Source of the DNA: Physcia stellaris
Taxonomy: Eukaryota; Ascomycota; Lecanoromycetes; Caliciales; Physciaceae
Direction of reading: 5' to 3'
NCBI GenBank assembly: GCA_018902385.1
Contig: JABSSW010000036.1
Span: 124,001 to 188,000 of the forward strand
DNA: 64,000 nt
Part shown: one piece after another, positions 10,841-22,479 of the stretch
How positions within the stretch are numbered: position 1 is the stretch's first letter
Layout: every line of letters starts with the position of its first letter
Position numbers and translations under genes: made by a program
The notes under the pieces: model-generated
Seen by the model: only the letters and a program-made list of their open reading frames with translations
The model's database searches: none
Told to the model about the DNA's origin: nothing

Positions 10841-11392
10841 ATGTGGCTTTATCTATCTTCATATCACACAGCGTTCTGTCTTCTCGCCCTTTTCTTCTTA
10901 AGCATAGCGAAACCTGCAACAACACTTCCTAGAATACCTCTCTCAACCTCTAGCACTGTCTCATTAGCTTACGACTCATGGTTGACGTCCACCAACCCAA
11001 TCGCATCGGCGATTGAGATACGATCTGCCCACCGCCTCGCTATCGCAGACGCCAGCCGTCACACCCAGATAGTACCAGTACAGTATGCTGCCACCAGCCT
11101 TTGGCTATTTTACTCCGCCATCCAGAGGCAAGCACTTGGACCTTGGGCTTCCACGCCAATTAAAATTGACATGTGGATAACGCTTGGGAATCTTCGCATT
11201 TGCTTTGCATCTCTCCATGGAGTACCCTGGTCCTTTGTGGCTTGGTTCGCTGGCAAGATGCTCACGGCCACTTTACGGGGTTTTACGGGTACTTACGATC
11301 AGATGTATCTGGATCCGTATAACCCGGAACATGGAGGGGTCTATGTGTGGTTGAGAGTCATCGATCATATTACGGGAAATGACGTAGACTAG
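10841..11392 (+). CDS. Secreted hypothetical protein
   Basis: I take the start at MWLYLSSYHTAF because it gives a clean signal peptide (hydrophobic core FCLLALFFLSIA, about residues 11-22); an in-frame ATG lies 15 bases upstream. The mature part of about 160 residues has no catalytic motif. The C-terminal stretch VPWSFVAWFAGKML, then GFTGTYDQMYLDP and GGVYVWLRV, follows a pattern I associate with small secreted or membrane orphan proteins of filamentous ascomycetes (PWxFVxxFAxxML..GFTGTYD..VWVxLRV). Function is unknown. It could be an effector-like or cell-surface protein, but nothing in the sequence decides this. Confidence 0.6.
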   Translation: MWLYLSSYHTAFCLLALFFLSIAKPATTLPRIPLSTSSTVSLAYDSWLTSTNPIASAIEIRSAHRLAIADASRHTQIVPVQYAATSLWLFYSAIQRQALGPWASTPIKIDMWITLGNLRICFASLHGVPWSFVAWFAGKMLTATLRGFTGTYDQMYLDPYNPEHGGVYVWLRVIDHITGNDVD

Positions 11393-12044
11393 AGGGCGAT
11401 ACCGGCTGCACGAATAGGACTTTTCATCATATAACTGATACTGCCACAATGGTCTCGTCAGTATTCCCCATTCAGATCGAGCTAGCTTCAGACTAAAGGG
11501 ATAGCAGAGCCTTTGGAACACCGATCGAGGAACCCGTGTGAGTTGCTGAAAATACCATCTTCGAACATCAAACAACGTTCGCTTGTCTTTGGGTTCTGCA
11601 CAGAAGCGATTCTGGACAGTGTGTTCTATCATTTGTGCCTCCTACTGTACATACCAGCATTTGATGAGTTCAGCAAACCGAATCACCACAGAAAAACATC
11701 AGATTCAAGAGGCTCTTCTAGTTCAGATGAAAGCGTCATTGAATTGGTAACATCCGTATCACGTTTAACGAGACTAGCCGCCTCGTGCCTCATGTGCAAA
11801 GCCCTTCAATAATCTGTTTCTTATGATTCTCGGCGTTTACCTATCTCCGTATCGGATATAGCCCAAGCCAAGACATGTATTTGTCATACATTTAGGTAGG
11901 TTGCACTGTTTACCCGGGGATTGTTTAGAAACCACTCTGGAATTATATCCTTTGGTCTTACAGTCTGACTAGAAAGTTTCGTAAAGTTCTGCTCTGGGGA
12001 CAACGAAACCCCATCCTTTGTCAAGGCTCTGAACTCATCTCAAC
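11393..12044. other. Intergenic, nothing recognised
   Basis: No convincing gene or RNA is seen. The open frame at 11513-11812 looks like chance. Confidence 0.4.
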
Positions 12045-13006
12045 GTGACCGTTCTTGTTACTGGAGGCAATGGCAAAACCTCCTCTCGCCTAGCTACTCT
12101 GCTCAAGCAGGATAACTTTCCGGTCATAGTAGCCTCGCGTTCTGGTTCGGCGGCTGATGGAGTCAAAAGTTGCCGCTTCGACTGGAATGACGAGTCTACC
12201 TATGCGAATCCTTTTGAGGCTGCTTCAGACATATCTTCTCTCTACATCGTAGCGCCACAAGCATTCGATCTGCTCAAAACGACGAAACCGTTCATTGACT
12301 ACGCGTTGAAACAACGAGTGAAGCGTTTCGTGTTCCTCAGCGCCAGCAGCATTGAATGTGGCGACCCCGCCCATGGCAAGGTTCACGAATATATCAAATC
12401 TCTCGGTGTAGAGTATGGGGTGTTACGTCGTAAGTGTTCCCATGTCCCATAGCCTATCCAGGTGTCGAGAGTTTACCTGAACCCTACAGCAACATGGTTC
12501 ATGCAGAACTTTTCCGAGACGGAACTTCGTGCGCCTATTCGCGATGAAGGAAAAGTACGTTCGGCCACAGGAAACGGCATGATCCCATTTGTGTCGGCGG
12601 AAGACATCGCTCGCGTTGCCAAGCATCTGCTGTTAGATGAAAAGCCGCATAATACAGACTATGTCATTCTTGGGCCCGAATTGCTCTCGTACGATGATGT
12701 AAGATATACGTTGTTATCCCACTTTGAAAAAGATACATAAGTGAATCTTTAAAGGTCGCAAAAACCCTGACCGAAATCCTGGGAAAGCCAATCGAGCACC
12801 TAAAGCTATCTGGGGACGAATTGAGTAAATGGTACCAGAGCCAGAGGATTCCGGCGGAGGTAGCAGACTTTCTTGCCGGTTTGGATGTCGAGGTTGTAAG
12901 CAGCGGAAAGGAGCAAAGACTAAATACCGCTGTGAAGGACGTGACTGGAAAGGAACCGATCAGCTTCAGGGCTTTTGCCGAGGCGAACAAGCAAGTCTGG
13001 GTGTGA
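12045..13006 (+). CDS. NAD(P)-binding oxidoreductase, festuclavine dehydrogenase (EasG/FgaFS)-like; no ATG
   Basis: Exons 12045-12429, 12490-12698 and 12755-13006 (introns of 60 and 56 bp; phases 1 and 0) give 281 residues, the usual size for the family. The N terminus [16 protein letters not shown] is the Rossmann glycine motif. Later landmarks are [20 protein letters not shown] across the first splice, and [13 protein letters not shown]. These match the NmrA-like branch that contains ergot-alkaloid festuclavine/agroclavine dehydrogenases, but no alkaloid genes lie nearby, so the substrate is open. The first codon in place is GTG, and an in-frame TGA stands five codons upstream with no acceptor site between, so the expected ATG is missing or mutated. 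It may be a recently silenced gene or a base error. Confidence 0.75.
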
Positions 13007-13446
13007 TGGCGCTTTGCAAGTCTTCCTACTCTAACGGTCCCAAGAGGCTTCACTGTGAAGCTTAAAGGACTGAAAGCACGTTGGTAGCACGAAGAATAGC
13101 AGAACAGAAAGGTAGTGGCTGTGCGCTCCTTCGGCTTAAGGAGTAATTTAAAGATTGGACTCAACATTGCATCTTGAATTAGCCTTCATTTCTCTCGGCT
13201 CATGTTTGAAAAAGACTTTGAACAAATCCACCTGTGTCAAGTATTCCTGTGGCTCACCGTAGCAGACGCCCCACGGCGCAGCACTGCAACTCCAACCGGT
13301 GGGAGACCCCTCCCTACTAGTCTAAACGACGCCTTTCATATCTATTCCTTCGGACATTTCGGATTATCATTAGACATGATTGTGTTACGCTCGACCATCT
13401 TTTCAATCTTGGACTTTACGATCGCTTGTTGTTCGAGGGCTGAGGT
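13007..13446. other. Intergenic, nothing recognised
   Basis: This is the spacer between two same-strand genes. The frame at 13202-13459 overlaps the start of the next gene and has no recognised content. Confidence 0.4.
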
Positions 13447-14763
13447 ATGGCCAACTTGACCACTTTCCGAGGATGGGTTGACCAGCCTGACGGTCGCGGC
13501 ACTTTCGACATCATCTGGAGCAGCTTCTTGACCATTTTCCTATGCACATGGACCTGCCTTCATCTCAATGTCCCCGCACCAAAGGAAGGCATTTGGTGGC
13601 CAATCTTTCGGAAATTCAAATGGATGGTATTCACGATTTTCGCTCCCGAATTCTTGCTTGGTCTTGCCGCGGGGCAACGATTGAACGCGAGACGTACAAC
13701 AGACAATTTACATGCGATGGGCTTCACTACCTGGACCTCTCGTCACAGCTTTTACGCCAACATGGGCGGTTTTGTATTGCAGCCTCGGGAGAGCACACCG
13801 TTCCCCATTCATGGGATACATCTTGTCTGGCTTATCAAGGAAGGCTATTTGACGCTCCCTGAAATCACAGAAGAAGAGATTGCCGACAAAAGTAAAGCGA
13901 ATCTTCTCAACAAAAGCATTGTGTGCCTTCAGACTGGCTGGTTCGTGGTGCAATGCTTGGGTCGTTGGCATCAGAAAGTGCCACTGACGACATTAGAGCT
14001 TGCAACCATCACTTATGTCTGGTGCACCTGGGGTATCTACGCCAACTGGCTCAAGAAGCCTCTAGATGTCGAATCACCCACGGTCCTCAAGATTCAGTTT
14101 AGCACCGCTGATATCCTGACAAAAGCTGGCCCTGCAGCCTCGAAACCCTATCGATATACACCGCTTGATTTTGTCTGGGACTGGCACGTTTCGTGGACGA
14201 CCGACGTGCAACCGCACCTCCACTTTCGTGTTGATCCCAGGAAGAGACCCCTGCCTCGAATACTTAATGATGGCTTCCCGTGGATCGACCGAGCCACTGA
14301 ACTCGTTAACATCTCATTCATGATCACATTCTATGGCGCTATCCACATGTTTGGATGGAACTTCATTTTCCCCACAGCGATTGAGAAAACCCTCTGGCGT
14401 GTCTCCGCTCTTGTCGTGATGTGTACTGTAGCCGTCTTCGTAATTTGGGAGCTTGGATGGGGCGTCATCCGCGCATGGCATCTGCTCTACATTAACAAGC
14501 GACCGATAAGGCTAAAGTCCACTTACTATGTCTGGGCGAACAAAGTGGAGAAGATCCCAGGCGTGAACGGCTTGCCTATCCACGACGAACAGTTCGACGC
14601 CAACGTTATAACCGGGTGGCATTTGATCTTCATGATACCATTAGGAGTGCTTTATGTTCTGTCCAGGCTGTACGTCATGGGGGAAGCGCTCGCTTCGTTG
14701 AGGGCGTTGCCTTCGGAGACTTTCCAGGACGTCGACTGGACACGGTATATCCCCCATTCCTAA
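13447..14763 (+). CDS. Multi-span membrane protein, fungal orphan family
   Basis: This is a single-exon frame of 438 residues. It opens GWVDQPDGRGTFDIIWS followed by a membrane segment (about 20-38, FLTIFLCTWTCLHLNVP). Further hydrophobic segments lie near 55-73, 160-200, 288-308, 315-340 and 385-405. The pattern [RG]GT[FW]DI[LI]WS..FTIFLCTWT.LHLN[VI]P marks a large, uncharacterised integral membrane family common in filamentous ascomycetes and basidiomycetes. A charged loop with RPIRLKSTYYVWANKVEKIPG precedes the last segment. No transporter signature or catalytic motif is visible, and function is unknown. Confidence 0.75.
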   Translation: MANLTTFRGWVDQPDGRGTFDIIWSSFLTIFLCTWTCLHLNVPAPKEGIWWPIFRKFKWMVFTIFAPEFLLGLAAGQRLNARRTTDNLHAMGFTTWTSRHSFYANMGGFVLQPRESTPFPIHGIHLVWLIKEGYLTLPEITEEEIADKSKANLLNKSIVCLQTGWFVVQCLGRWHQKVPLTTLELATITYVWCTWGIYANWLKKPLDVESPTVLKIQFSTADILTKAGPAASKPYRYTPLDFVWDWHVSWTTDVQPHLHFRVDPRKRPLPRILNDGFPWIDRATELVNISFMITFYGAIHMFGWNFIFPTAIEKTLWRVSALVVMCTVAVFVIWELGWGVIRAWHLLYINKRPIRLKSTYYVWANKVEKIPGVNGLPIHDEQFDANVITGWHLIFMIPLGVLYVLSRLYVMGEALASLRALPSETFQDVDWTRYIPHS

Positions 14764-16030
14764 GTTTCGACGTCTTTGAGGGAAAGACGTTTGCGCTACT
14801 CAATAGAGTGACCAAGAAAATCGACATGAGACCCAAATCTTCCCCTCGCCGCGGCCGCATCCATCCGATGAGCCGTTCAGAGGGCCGTGTATCGCTGGGG
14901 AACTAGCAGTTTCCAAAACCAAGCACTTGCCAGAGATAAAGACACCATCAACCAGCGTCGATATCGTTGCTTCACCACTGAGAAGGCGGACGGCTGGCAG
15001 GACACGTTTACAGCTGACGTAGACAGCATCAACAAGTCGCAGGCGAAAGCGACACTCTGTCAATACCAATCGTCCTTTGACACGTCCCACAAAAGGACGT
15101 ATACGCACTCTCTTATCCTACCTCGACGACAACCACTTCATAGGAAATTAGTCACAGCTTGGCAGAACAAGCGTTTTTCCCGAACCATGCAATGGCGTCG
15201 CTCGATGATATACATGATATTTTGCTTCTCACACATCGCCACTAGTATATTCACGCAGACCCGTCCTTGGCTCCAAACTATATAAACAGGACATGAAGAA
15301 GACATCCCTTCTCGATTATTTCTACGTCGGGGAATAGCAGGTCTGGTGGTGTGTTCTAAACAGTTGCACCGGATCGTGGGATAGGTTCCAAATCCGTTTC
15401 ATCTGGTCGCGTCGGAAGGGGGCCCGAGTGGGATAGCTGAATATAGATAAGAGGGGAAAGAAAGGGAAGGGAGGGGAAGGGAAAGGAGAGAGTGTGTGTG
15501 TGTATGAAAGAGGGGAGGGATTTCCTCACGCTGTTGTTGAATGGAATATTTACACGAAAATTCCATAGAGAAGACGAGATAGAATACCAGAATTGGGAGA
15601 ACTTGTGTATATTAACTCGCACGAAGACTGCGTTCCCCTCTCTTCTTTTTCTCTTTCGCTCTCTTTCTTTTTATATCCCCCTCTTCTCTCTCTAGCTTTA
15701 CGCAAGCGGCAAAAATGCCCGCTCTCCAACTCCCAGCAAAGCCCTCCATTACCCAATCATATAAACTAGCACTTCTCGCATCTGACTGTCAAGCCCAACA
15801 ACAGTAACAACAATAAGAGTAGATTTCGAGACCCGCTCATCAATTCCCACACACTTAACACACAGATTCTCAGTGCCATTTGATATGCGATGTTACTTTT
15901 CCAGCTTTTCCAGTTCTCAAATCCTAAGTGCATGTTCTTCTTCCAATCTCCACTCTTCTCTTCTTTCTGTTTTTTCTCTCTTCTCACATCTCTCATCTCT
16001 CCGCTTACCCCAAACCGTTCTGATCTCACG
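14764..16030. other. Intergenic, with purine/pyrimidine-biased tracts
   Basis: The first part (to about 15300) shows nothing. From 15400 to 16030 there are long biased tracts: G/A-rich around 15445-15530 including a short GT repeat near 15493, then C/T-rich at 15635-15695 and 15930-16010. These flank the 3' end of the cytidine deaminase gene. I see no coding content. Confidence 0.5.
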
Positions 16031-17567
16031 TTACCGCCTCGGTAGATCCTCGGGACCGAAACTTAGGGGTAATAACTGTATGGAGATAAGGTTAGCTTGA
16101 GGGTCTTGCTCTATTTCAGGGCGAATTAGAAATATCCGGATTTCTGCTTTTGTATCGATATTTCACGTTTTTCTTTCTGGCGTTGTGTTCCATTCGTTCA
16201 AATAGTATATCCGCGATCTTGATCTCCGGAGAGGTAGGTAGGGGCGGTAAGCAAGGCCAGAGCCATGCAAAACGCGAAAATCGAGAACTGGGATTCGAAG
16301 TGAAAACTGGAAAAGAGGGAGAGGGGGGGACTTTACCTCCTCCAGCGTCTTCACGATGAATGAACCCTGGCTGTCATACATCAGGATCGGGATCGTAGGG
16401 GCGGCGAACTCGCGGATACTGCGCCGCTGTCAGATAAGGGTATCTAGCTTTAAGGAGGCTGGGGATGGAGGTTGCTTTCGTGGCGAGGGCGGGTAGCTTC
16501 AGAGATTGGAGGAAAAAGAGGAGAAGGAGAAAACCAAGGGAGGAAAGAACGTACAATTGTCTGCATTTCCCGCAGGGACTCGCTGGATCGTCGTCAGATG
16601 CGGATTTTTGCGTGGAAGGGAATAAGGGGATGAGCTGGGCGGGGGATAGACTTACCGGGGGACTTATATCTGTAGCTACGGCCACGCCTTTGATTCGCTT
16701 GTGGCCTTCTGTCTACACCTCTCACGCACATCAGCCTGTTCCCTGCATAGCTCAATGATCCCTTTTTCATCCCATCCCATTCCAAACCCAAGGAAGCAAA
16801 AAGCCGCCGCTATAGCCATCAATGCGCACAACAATCCACCTCTCCGCATCGAATCCCTCCCCCAAACAAAAAAGAAAGATATTCAACAACAACAGCAGAC
16901 CCCCAAAAACCTCTTTAAAGAAAATGGGAACTCACAACCGCCTTCCCAACCGTCGTCGTCTCGGCACAGGCCCCGACCGGATACGACGCGTTCTCGACAT
17001 TGGCGCCCGTGACGATGACGCCGTCCTCGGCCGAGAGCACCGCGCATCCGACTCGGAAGCTCGAATATGGACCTATTTTTTCTGGGACATTAGAATTTCG
17101 TTTTTGGGCTTTGATGGTTGTGGTACTTTGGGCTTTTTTTGGAGGGAGGGGGGAGCTGGGTGGGGATGTGCCAGAAGAGACTAAGGGAGCTGGAAAGATG
17201 ATGTGATAGGCTTCGATTCCCCATCGACGGGAAGGAGACGAGGGACTGGACAGGGGAGAGGGATGTAGTTGCAGGACGATAGATACAGATGCAATAAATC
17301 AAGAGGATGGATGCATTGCATTCAGGAGCAAAATTTGATATAAATCAGAAGGATTATAGATCAACTACAAAAAGAAAATTTTGATATCCAATGCAAAGGC
17401 AGACGCAAAAGAGACCTACAATACGCAAGATCCTTTGCTTTGATAGCCTGCTCACCCAGGGAGCCCAGGGTTTCTGGTGGGATATCGAACTTCTCGCCTA
17501 GGCTGGTGTAGACGCTTTCGCCGTTGTGGAGATAGATATCGGGGTTTGAGGGGAGGATGGGTGGCAT
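16031..17567 (-). CDS. CDD1: Cytidine deaminase; long introns and one base missing at a splice junction
   Basis: This is a zinc enzyme converting cytidine/deoxycytidine to uridine/deoxyuridine (pyrimidine salvage). Six exons: 17567-17420, 17072-16936, 16712-16656, 16582-16555, 16418-16337 and 16075-16031. Order of motifs: [52 protein letters not shown] (catalytic CAE), [29 protein letters not shown] (PCxxC zinc ligands), [15 protein letters not shown], stop. All junctions fit in phase except exon 3/4, where the coding sequence is one base short (CCCCCG|gtaagt joined to CGAGTCCC); otherwise 165 residues. If that intron is retained instead, the frame stays open with a 24-codon insert before the zinc motif. 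Introns of 347, 223, 73, 136 and 261 bp are far longer than elsewhere in the window. Confidence 0.85.
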
Positions 17568-17945
17568 GTTTGGAAGGATGCGGTAGGTTGGAGCTGGAGC
17601 ACTGAGACTGAGGGTAAGAAGAGGTGGATATGATATCAGGGTTGAAGCGGGCTTGACGCTGGATGCTGATTCCACACTTGCTGTACTTATTAAACTAAGG
17701 TAGGTAGTATGCTCAGCGATCAAGACCGAAGATACAAGAAATGTTGATTGAATAATGAATGGTACAGTATCTACCCCTCCACGAGCAGTTTTCCACGCAG
17801 GCCTTAACCACAAGAGTTCCCCACCGAGCCCACTCGCTCCCCAGGAAACGCCCTGCTTCCCCTCAATTCTGCGAACACTAGCAAAACATCACCTCCCTCC
17901 CTCACTTTGAGCTTTCTGCCGCTCTCCTGTCTCTCCACCTTCAAC
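17568..17945. other. Intergenic between CDD1 and VPS10
   Basis: This 378-bp stretch holds the cytidine deaminase promoter and the VPS10 3' flank (both genes on the minus strand). No specific site is recognised. Confidence 0.4.
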
Positions 17946-20900
17946 TCAAGTCCTCTCATCCTCCTCTTCATCCTCCCCCAATAATTCATCCTCATCGGGA
18001 TCAACAACCGCATACTCGCCCCTTCCCCTTGCAAAGCTATTCCGAGTCGTATACGCCCTCCCATCACCCAAACCGTTGTACCTCCCCCTTCCACCGCCCC
18101 AGAGCCCACTAACGCTCCTCCATAAACTCCGCACCAGCAACGGCACCGCCGCCGCGACCGCCACCAGGCCCGCTAGCGCCGCAACGGGGTATTTGATCCA
18201 CGGCTGGTCGCTGTGGAACGCCCCTCCGCTGTCGGCACCACCACCGAGACGGATACTGCCCACTTTCATGCCACCGTCCCAGTGGTTGTAGACCCAGTAG
18301 CCGACGCTGCCGGCGATGGCGCAGGGGAGGAGCACGACGAGGACGAAGAGCCAGAAGCCGCCGAGGCCACGAGAGGCTTTTTCTTTTTCGAATTCTGCTT
18401 CGTGGCCGGGGCAAGCTTTGGCTTGGGATGTGAGCTCGAGCTCGCGTCCGCCCTTGCAGGTACTTAGGGGGATGCGGCGGTAGCCGGTCGGGAGGTAGTA
18501 GTGGGTTTGGGCGGGGTTTTTCTTGCATTCGAGGGAATGATCAGGGGGCGAGAGGCCAGCGACGAGTTGGCAGGAGCCGTCGGTTTGGCGTTCGTAATTA
18601 TAGTCGCTGAAAAGGGGTTGTTAGTCTCGAATGTAAGCTGGCGGAGGGAAAGGTGATTGGCTTACCATTCAAAGTCCCGCCGGGTACAGGAGCAATTCGA
18701 CTTGACGGGGTCGAGCTTTGGCAATTTACGGCCGTTGTAGCATTCTGATTCAGGGTTCTTGCGTAGGTATTGGGTTACATGGCCAAACAGGCAGTCATCT
18801 TCTGAAAGAGGGTGCTTGGGAAACCAAAGATGATAATCATCGCCAGGATTTTCCGGGTTTTCGCTATCGAATTTGCACTGCTTCGATCGTTCTTTCAGTC
18901 CGGTAAAGTCGATGTTGACGGTGGATATCTCGTTGCTGCTACTTGCAACACGGCCCCACAACAGGAAATTCCGAGAATTGTCGGAGGGAACAGTGGTTAG
19001 GCTCTCAATCTCCATCTTGGAATTCGTGAATTTGTAAGGGCTCCATGTAATGCCCTCATCAAGAGAGTAATAGATCACATCGGTCGCAGCCTTCTCTTGC
19101 ACAATCACGATGATGGAGCCTTGGTCGCCGTACTCCCACATGTAGTTGCCTTTCCGGACAGCACGCCATGTGATACCTCCATCTGATGTAAGGAAGGTGT
19201 AGATATTATCCTCATCAACCTTTTTCCCAAGATACTCACCCACATTACCAACTCCCATTATAAAACCGACAGCTGTAGGGGAGGAAAATGTATCACGAGG
19301 GTCCTTACGCTCGGTATACCCGTGCAGATGGATCGAGCATTCCTCAGGACGTTCCACGTCACAATCCCAAGCATTTCCTTCAGAGTCTTCTTTTGGGGCT
19401 TGAAGGGGCATCCACTCCGCACCGTCGTTGTGAGAAATCAACGTTTTCAGTTTCTTTGTTTGACCCTTGTCAGCTGCTTGGATATTGTCGACAACGTTGG
19501 CAAGTGCTACGCCTTCGAGTCCGAGGGCTTTCTCGAAGTCGACGTAACCTGGAGTGTTCCTGTTGACACCGTCAAGGCTGAGGACATACGAAGTACCGTT
19601 ACTGTTACTTTTTACAATCGAACCGTACTCGAAATTCTCGCGGCTGCCAACAGTGACGTGAAGGAAAACAGCATGTGTTGAACTGTCTAGAACAGTGTAC
19701 GCTTTCTGCACCGGAACGTGGAAGTTGTTAGGAAACTCGGCGTCGGCGAAAGTTTTTCCATCCACACTGGCGTCAACCTTGAGAGACTTCTCATCTTGCT
19801 GATCTTTTGTGGCAACAATGATGAATTCGGACATAGTTGCAAAATCGATAACACTGGAAAACTGGACCTTTGAATCAGCAAACCAATTGTCGCTCGATAC
19901 CAACTGCAACGGTTTGTCAAGACTCTCATCCTTGTATTGCTCGCAGTAAACCAACTTCTCGCTGTCACCGCGCCCTTCTTTTTTGATGAATTCACACTTA
20001 CGCACATAGCGAAGCAAATCGTTCCAGTCGAGGTCTCCTCGATCCGTGGTATAATAAGCTACAGAATGACAATCGCCATTTTTCTTCTCACAATCTTTTG
20101 CTCCAGTCCAGATGAACCAATTAGGGTAGTCTGGATGGAATGATAACACTTGTAATCGATCATGTGTAGGCTCCGTCGGGGCTTCGAAATGTTCGATGCG
20201 CTCGCCTCGGTCTCGTGAATAAAATACCTTCTTGCCACTAGTGAGGAAGAATACCCAGTCGTTGAAGTAGTGGTTGGGATATATCGCCGTGATCTCTTCC
20301 CCTTTCAGTATATGCTCCCAATTTTTGCCGTGATCTACGGATCTGTATATCTTCTGCTCGCTGGTGCGCATGATGATAGTCTCGTCATTACCAGTAGCTG
20401 TCTCAGCCCTCTCAAAATAGAAAGATTCGCGGAACTTTTCAGCCTTGAAAGAAGAAAGCTCGTGTGATATTTCACCACTGATGGGAGTTTCCTTAGCTTG
20501 ATCACAAGGTCGTTTCTCTTCTTTATCGAGATTAGCCCCCTCTTTGGGATCGCAATCGTTTCCTGGAATGAGTCTGAAGCCAGAACTACCCATGAATGTT
20601 TCGTCGCCTTCCTTACAAGCGCCTTTTGGTACGGGTAGCACACCAGCAGGCTTACACTTATCGCCATCCTTTTTGAAATTGTAATCGCACTCGTAGTCCT
20701 CCTTGGTGCAGGTGCAAGGTTCAAACTTGGCCTCGGGCTCACGGAACTTGTCCTTCACAAAGCAATCCGCATCAGCTTTGCGCCTATTGAAATATTGTTT
20801 ATGGCCCATCAAGCAGTCCGGCTTGCCATTTTCGTCTAGTCGAGCATACCATTTCTCAAAGTCCTTTTCACCACATTCTCTTTCATGCAGCTCATTGAAA

Positions 20901-22479
20901 TCGATAGAGAGAAGCACATGCTCGGTGTCGGACCCTTTACCGGTGGTAGCCAACAGAATGAACTTCAAAGTGGTAGAGTCAGGTACAGTGGTCAATACCT
21001 TGGCGCGGACTTCGACATATAGCTTGACTGTCTTCCATTCTGTACCATGGTCCAATGAGTACTTGAGCTCATCTGTAGGACCCTCATCGTAAATTGCAAT
21101 AAGTATGGATCCTTGATCGCCGAACTCATATTTATGAGCCTCCTTCTGCGCCCGTGACCAGCTGACTCCAGCGTCGTTGGAAACCCAGAGATCTCCTTCT
21201 TCGTATGCTTTCAAATAGTCTCCAGTGTTGCCAATTCCCATGGCCAGGCCAGGCGCAGGACTGGAGAACACGCGACCGACATTAGACATTTCGGTGACGG
21301 AGTGCAGATGCAGCTCTTCTTTGCCGTCCTTACCGGCCTTGAGTGGATTATATGTTCTGCCATCATCGAAACTGATCTTGCTTTGCAGTTTTTATCTTGG
21401 CGAAGCTTTTCGACTTTCTCCCAATTTTCCACCTGATTGATCAATGCGATACCCTGTATGCCTTGAATTTTCTCGAAATCCACCAAACCCTTACGGTTAC
21501 GATTTGTATGCTCAATGTTGCGAGTGAAATATGTACCGTTGGAGTTACTGGTGAAGAGAACCCCCATGGGATGGCTTGGTGCCGTCGTCATGACGTCGAC
21601 CTGGATGCTGTAATTTGTGGATTCCAGGATGGTGTACGCATCTTCTTCAAGCTTGTGATCACTAGGAAACACAGCTCTGTGCCATGTTGAAGCATCTTTC
21701 GTGACATACATGGCCAATTCTCTTGTACCCTCTGCTTTTGCAGCAGCGACAATAAACCCTTTGACAGGTGCTATGTTGATAATCCCTGGTACTGTTCGAT
21801 CCCCTTCCAGCTGAGGTTCTGTTTCCTTTTCGAAGTAATTATCCGATACCACCAGCCGTTGATCCGCTGGCCAGGGTGAGTGCCTACCCAAGACAACACA
21901 AAGAACGGTGTCGTCCTTGCTTCCTTCAAAAAGTGGAGTCGAACGCGCATATGTACATCCTTTTGTATCCTTGCGCAGCTCCTTGGTGCTTTTGAAGCCG
22001 TCGGTGGTATAGTAGCTGATTTGCTGGCAGTTGAACAAGCCTCTGCATTTCTGTCCGTGGAAGAGAACTCGATCGCTGTCGTCGGCGTGCCAGCTCAGGG
22101 GAGGGTGAAACAGGGAGGGAGGAGCTTTGGTTTCGAATTCCCTCCAGCTCTCGCCTCTGTCGTGTGTCACCCAATGCTTTGTTTCTCCTCCAAGGACGTA
22201 TGCCACCTTGTGATCGTAAGGGTGTTGCAACAAGTCCCACGCGGCCCCTTTCGCGATATCATCGACATCTTCCCATTTAGCCCCAGCGTTAGCTGTGCGT
22301 AGGATCTTTCCATCCTCCCGATCGTGTATCAAGGCGACATCGCTATCCTCGAAATAAAACAGGTTGGATACCGGGTGCTTGAGCGGGGTTTGGGATATCT
22401 TAGGACCCTTTTCTCTTTCCTCCCGAGCATTAATCAAAGCACCGAAGAAGAGTAACTTGAGATATAGTGAAATCAGCAT
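17946..22479 (-). CDS. VPS10: Vacuolar protein sorting receptor VPS10 (sortilin family); one-base frameshift
   Basis: This is a type I receptor that carries vacuolar hydrolases such as carboxypeptidase Y from late Golgi to endosome. The start MLISLYLKLLFFGALINA gives a signal peptide. Two sortilin ten-bladed propellers follow, with repeated Asp-box-like elements (HDRGESWREFE, NDAGVSWSRAQ, DHGKNWEHI, SDGGITWRAV, DEGITWSPY). Each is followed by a 10CC cysteine module (CLMGHKQYFNRRK.. and CLFGHVTQYLRKN..). A 59-bp intron (18607-18665) splits the second module. Two hydrophobic segments (FWLFVLVVLLPCAIAGSVGY, then YPVAALAGLVAVAAAVPLLV) and an acidic cytosolic tail end the protein. One base is missing in an A run (T5 on the plus strand, 21389-21393) in EKLRQDKK/LQSKISFDDGRTY; with it the product is 1491 residues, normal for fungi. 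As the gene is conserved, assembly error is the likelier cause. Confidence 0.93.

Noticed and set aside
12045-13006. Ergot-alkaloid gene cluster around the EasG/FgaFS-like gene
   Set aside because: Neighbours are a secreted orphan and a membrane orphan, with no dimethylallyltryptophan synthase, catalase-like or other alkaloid genes in reach.
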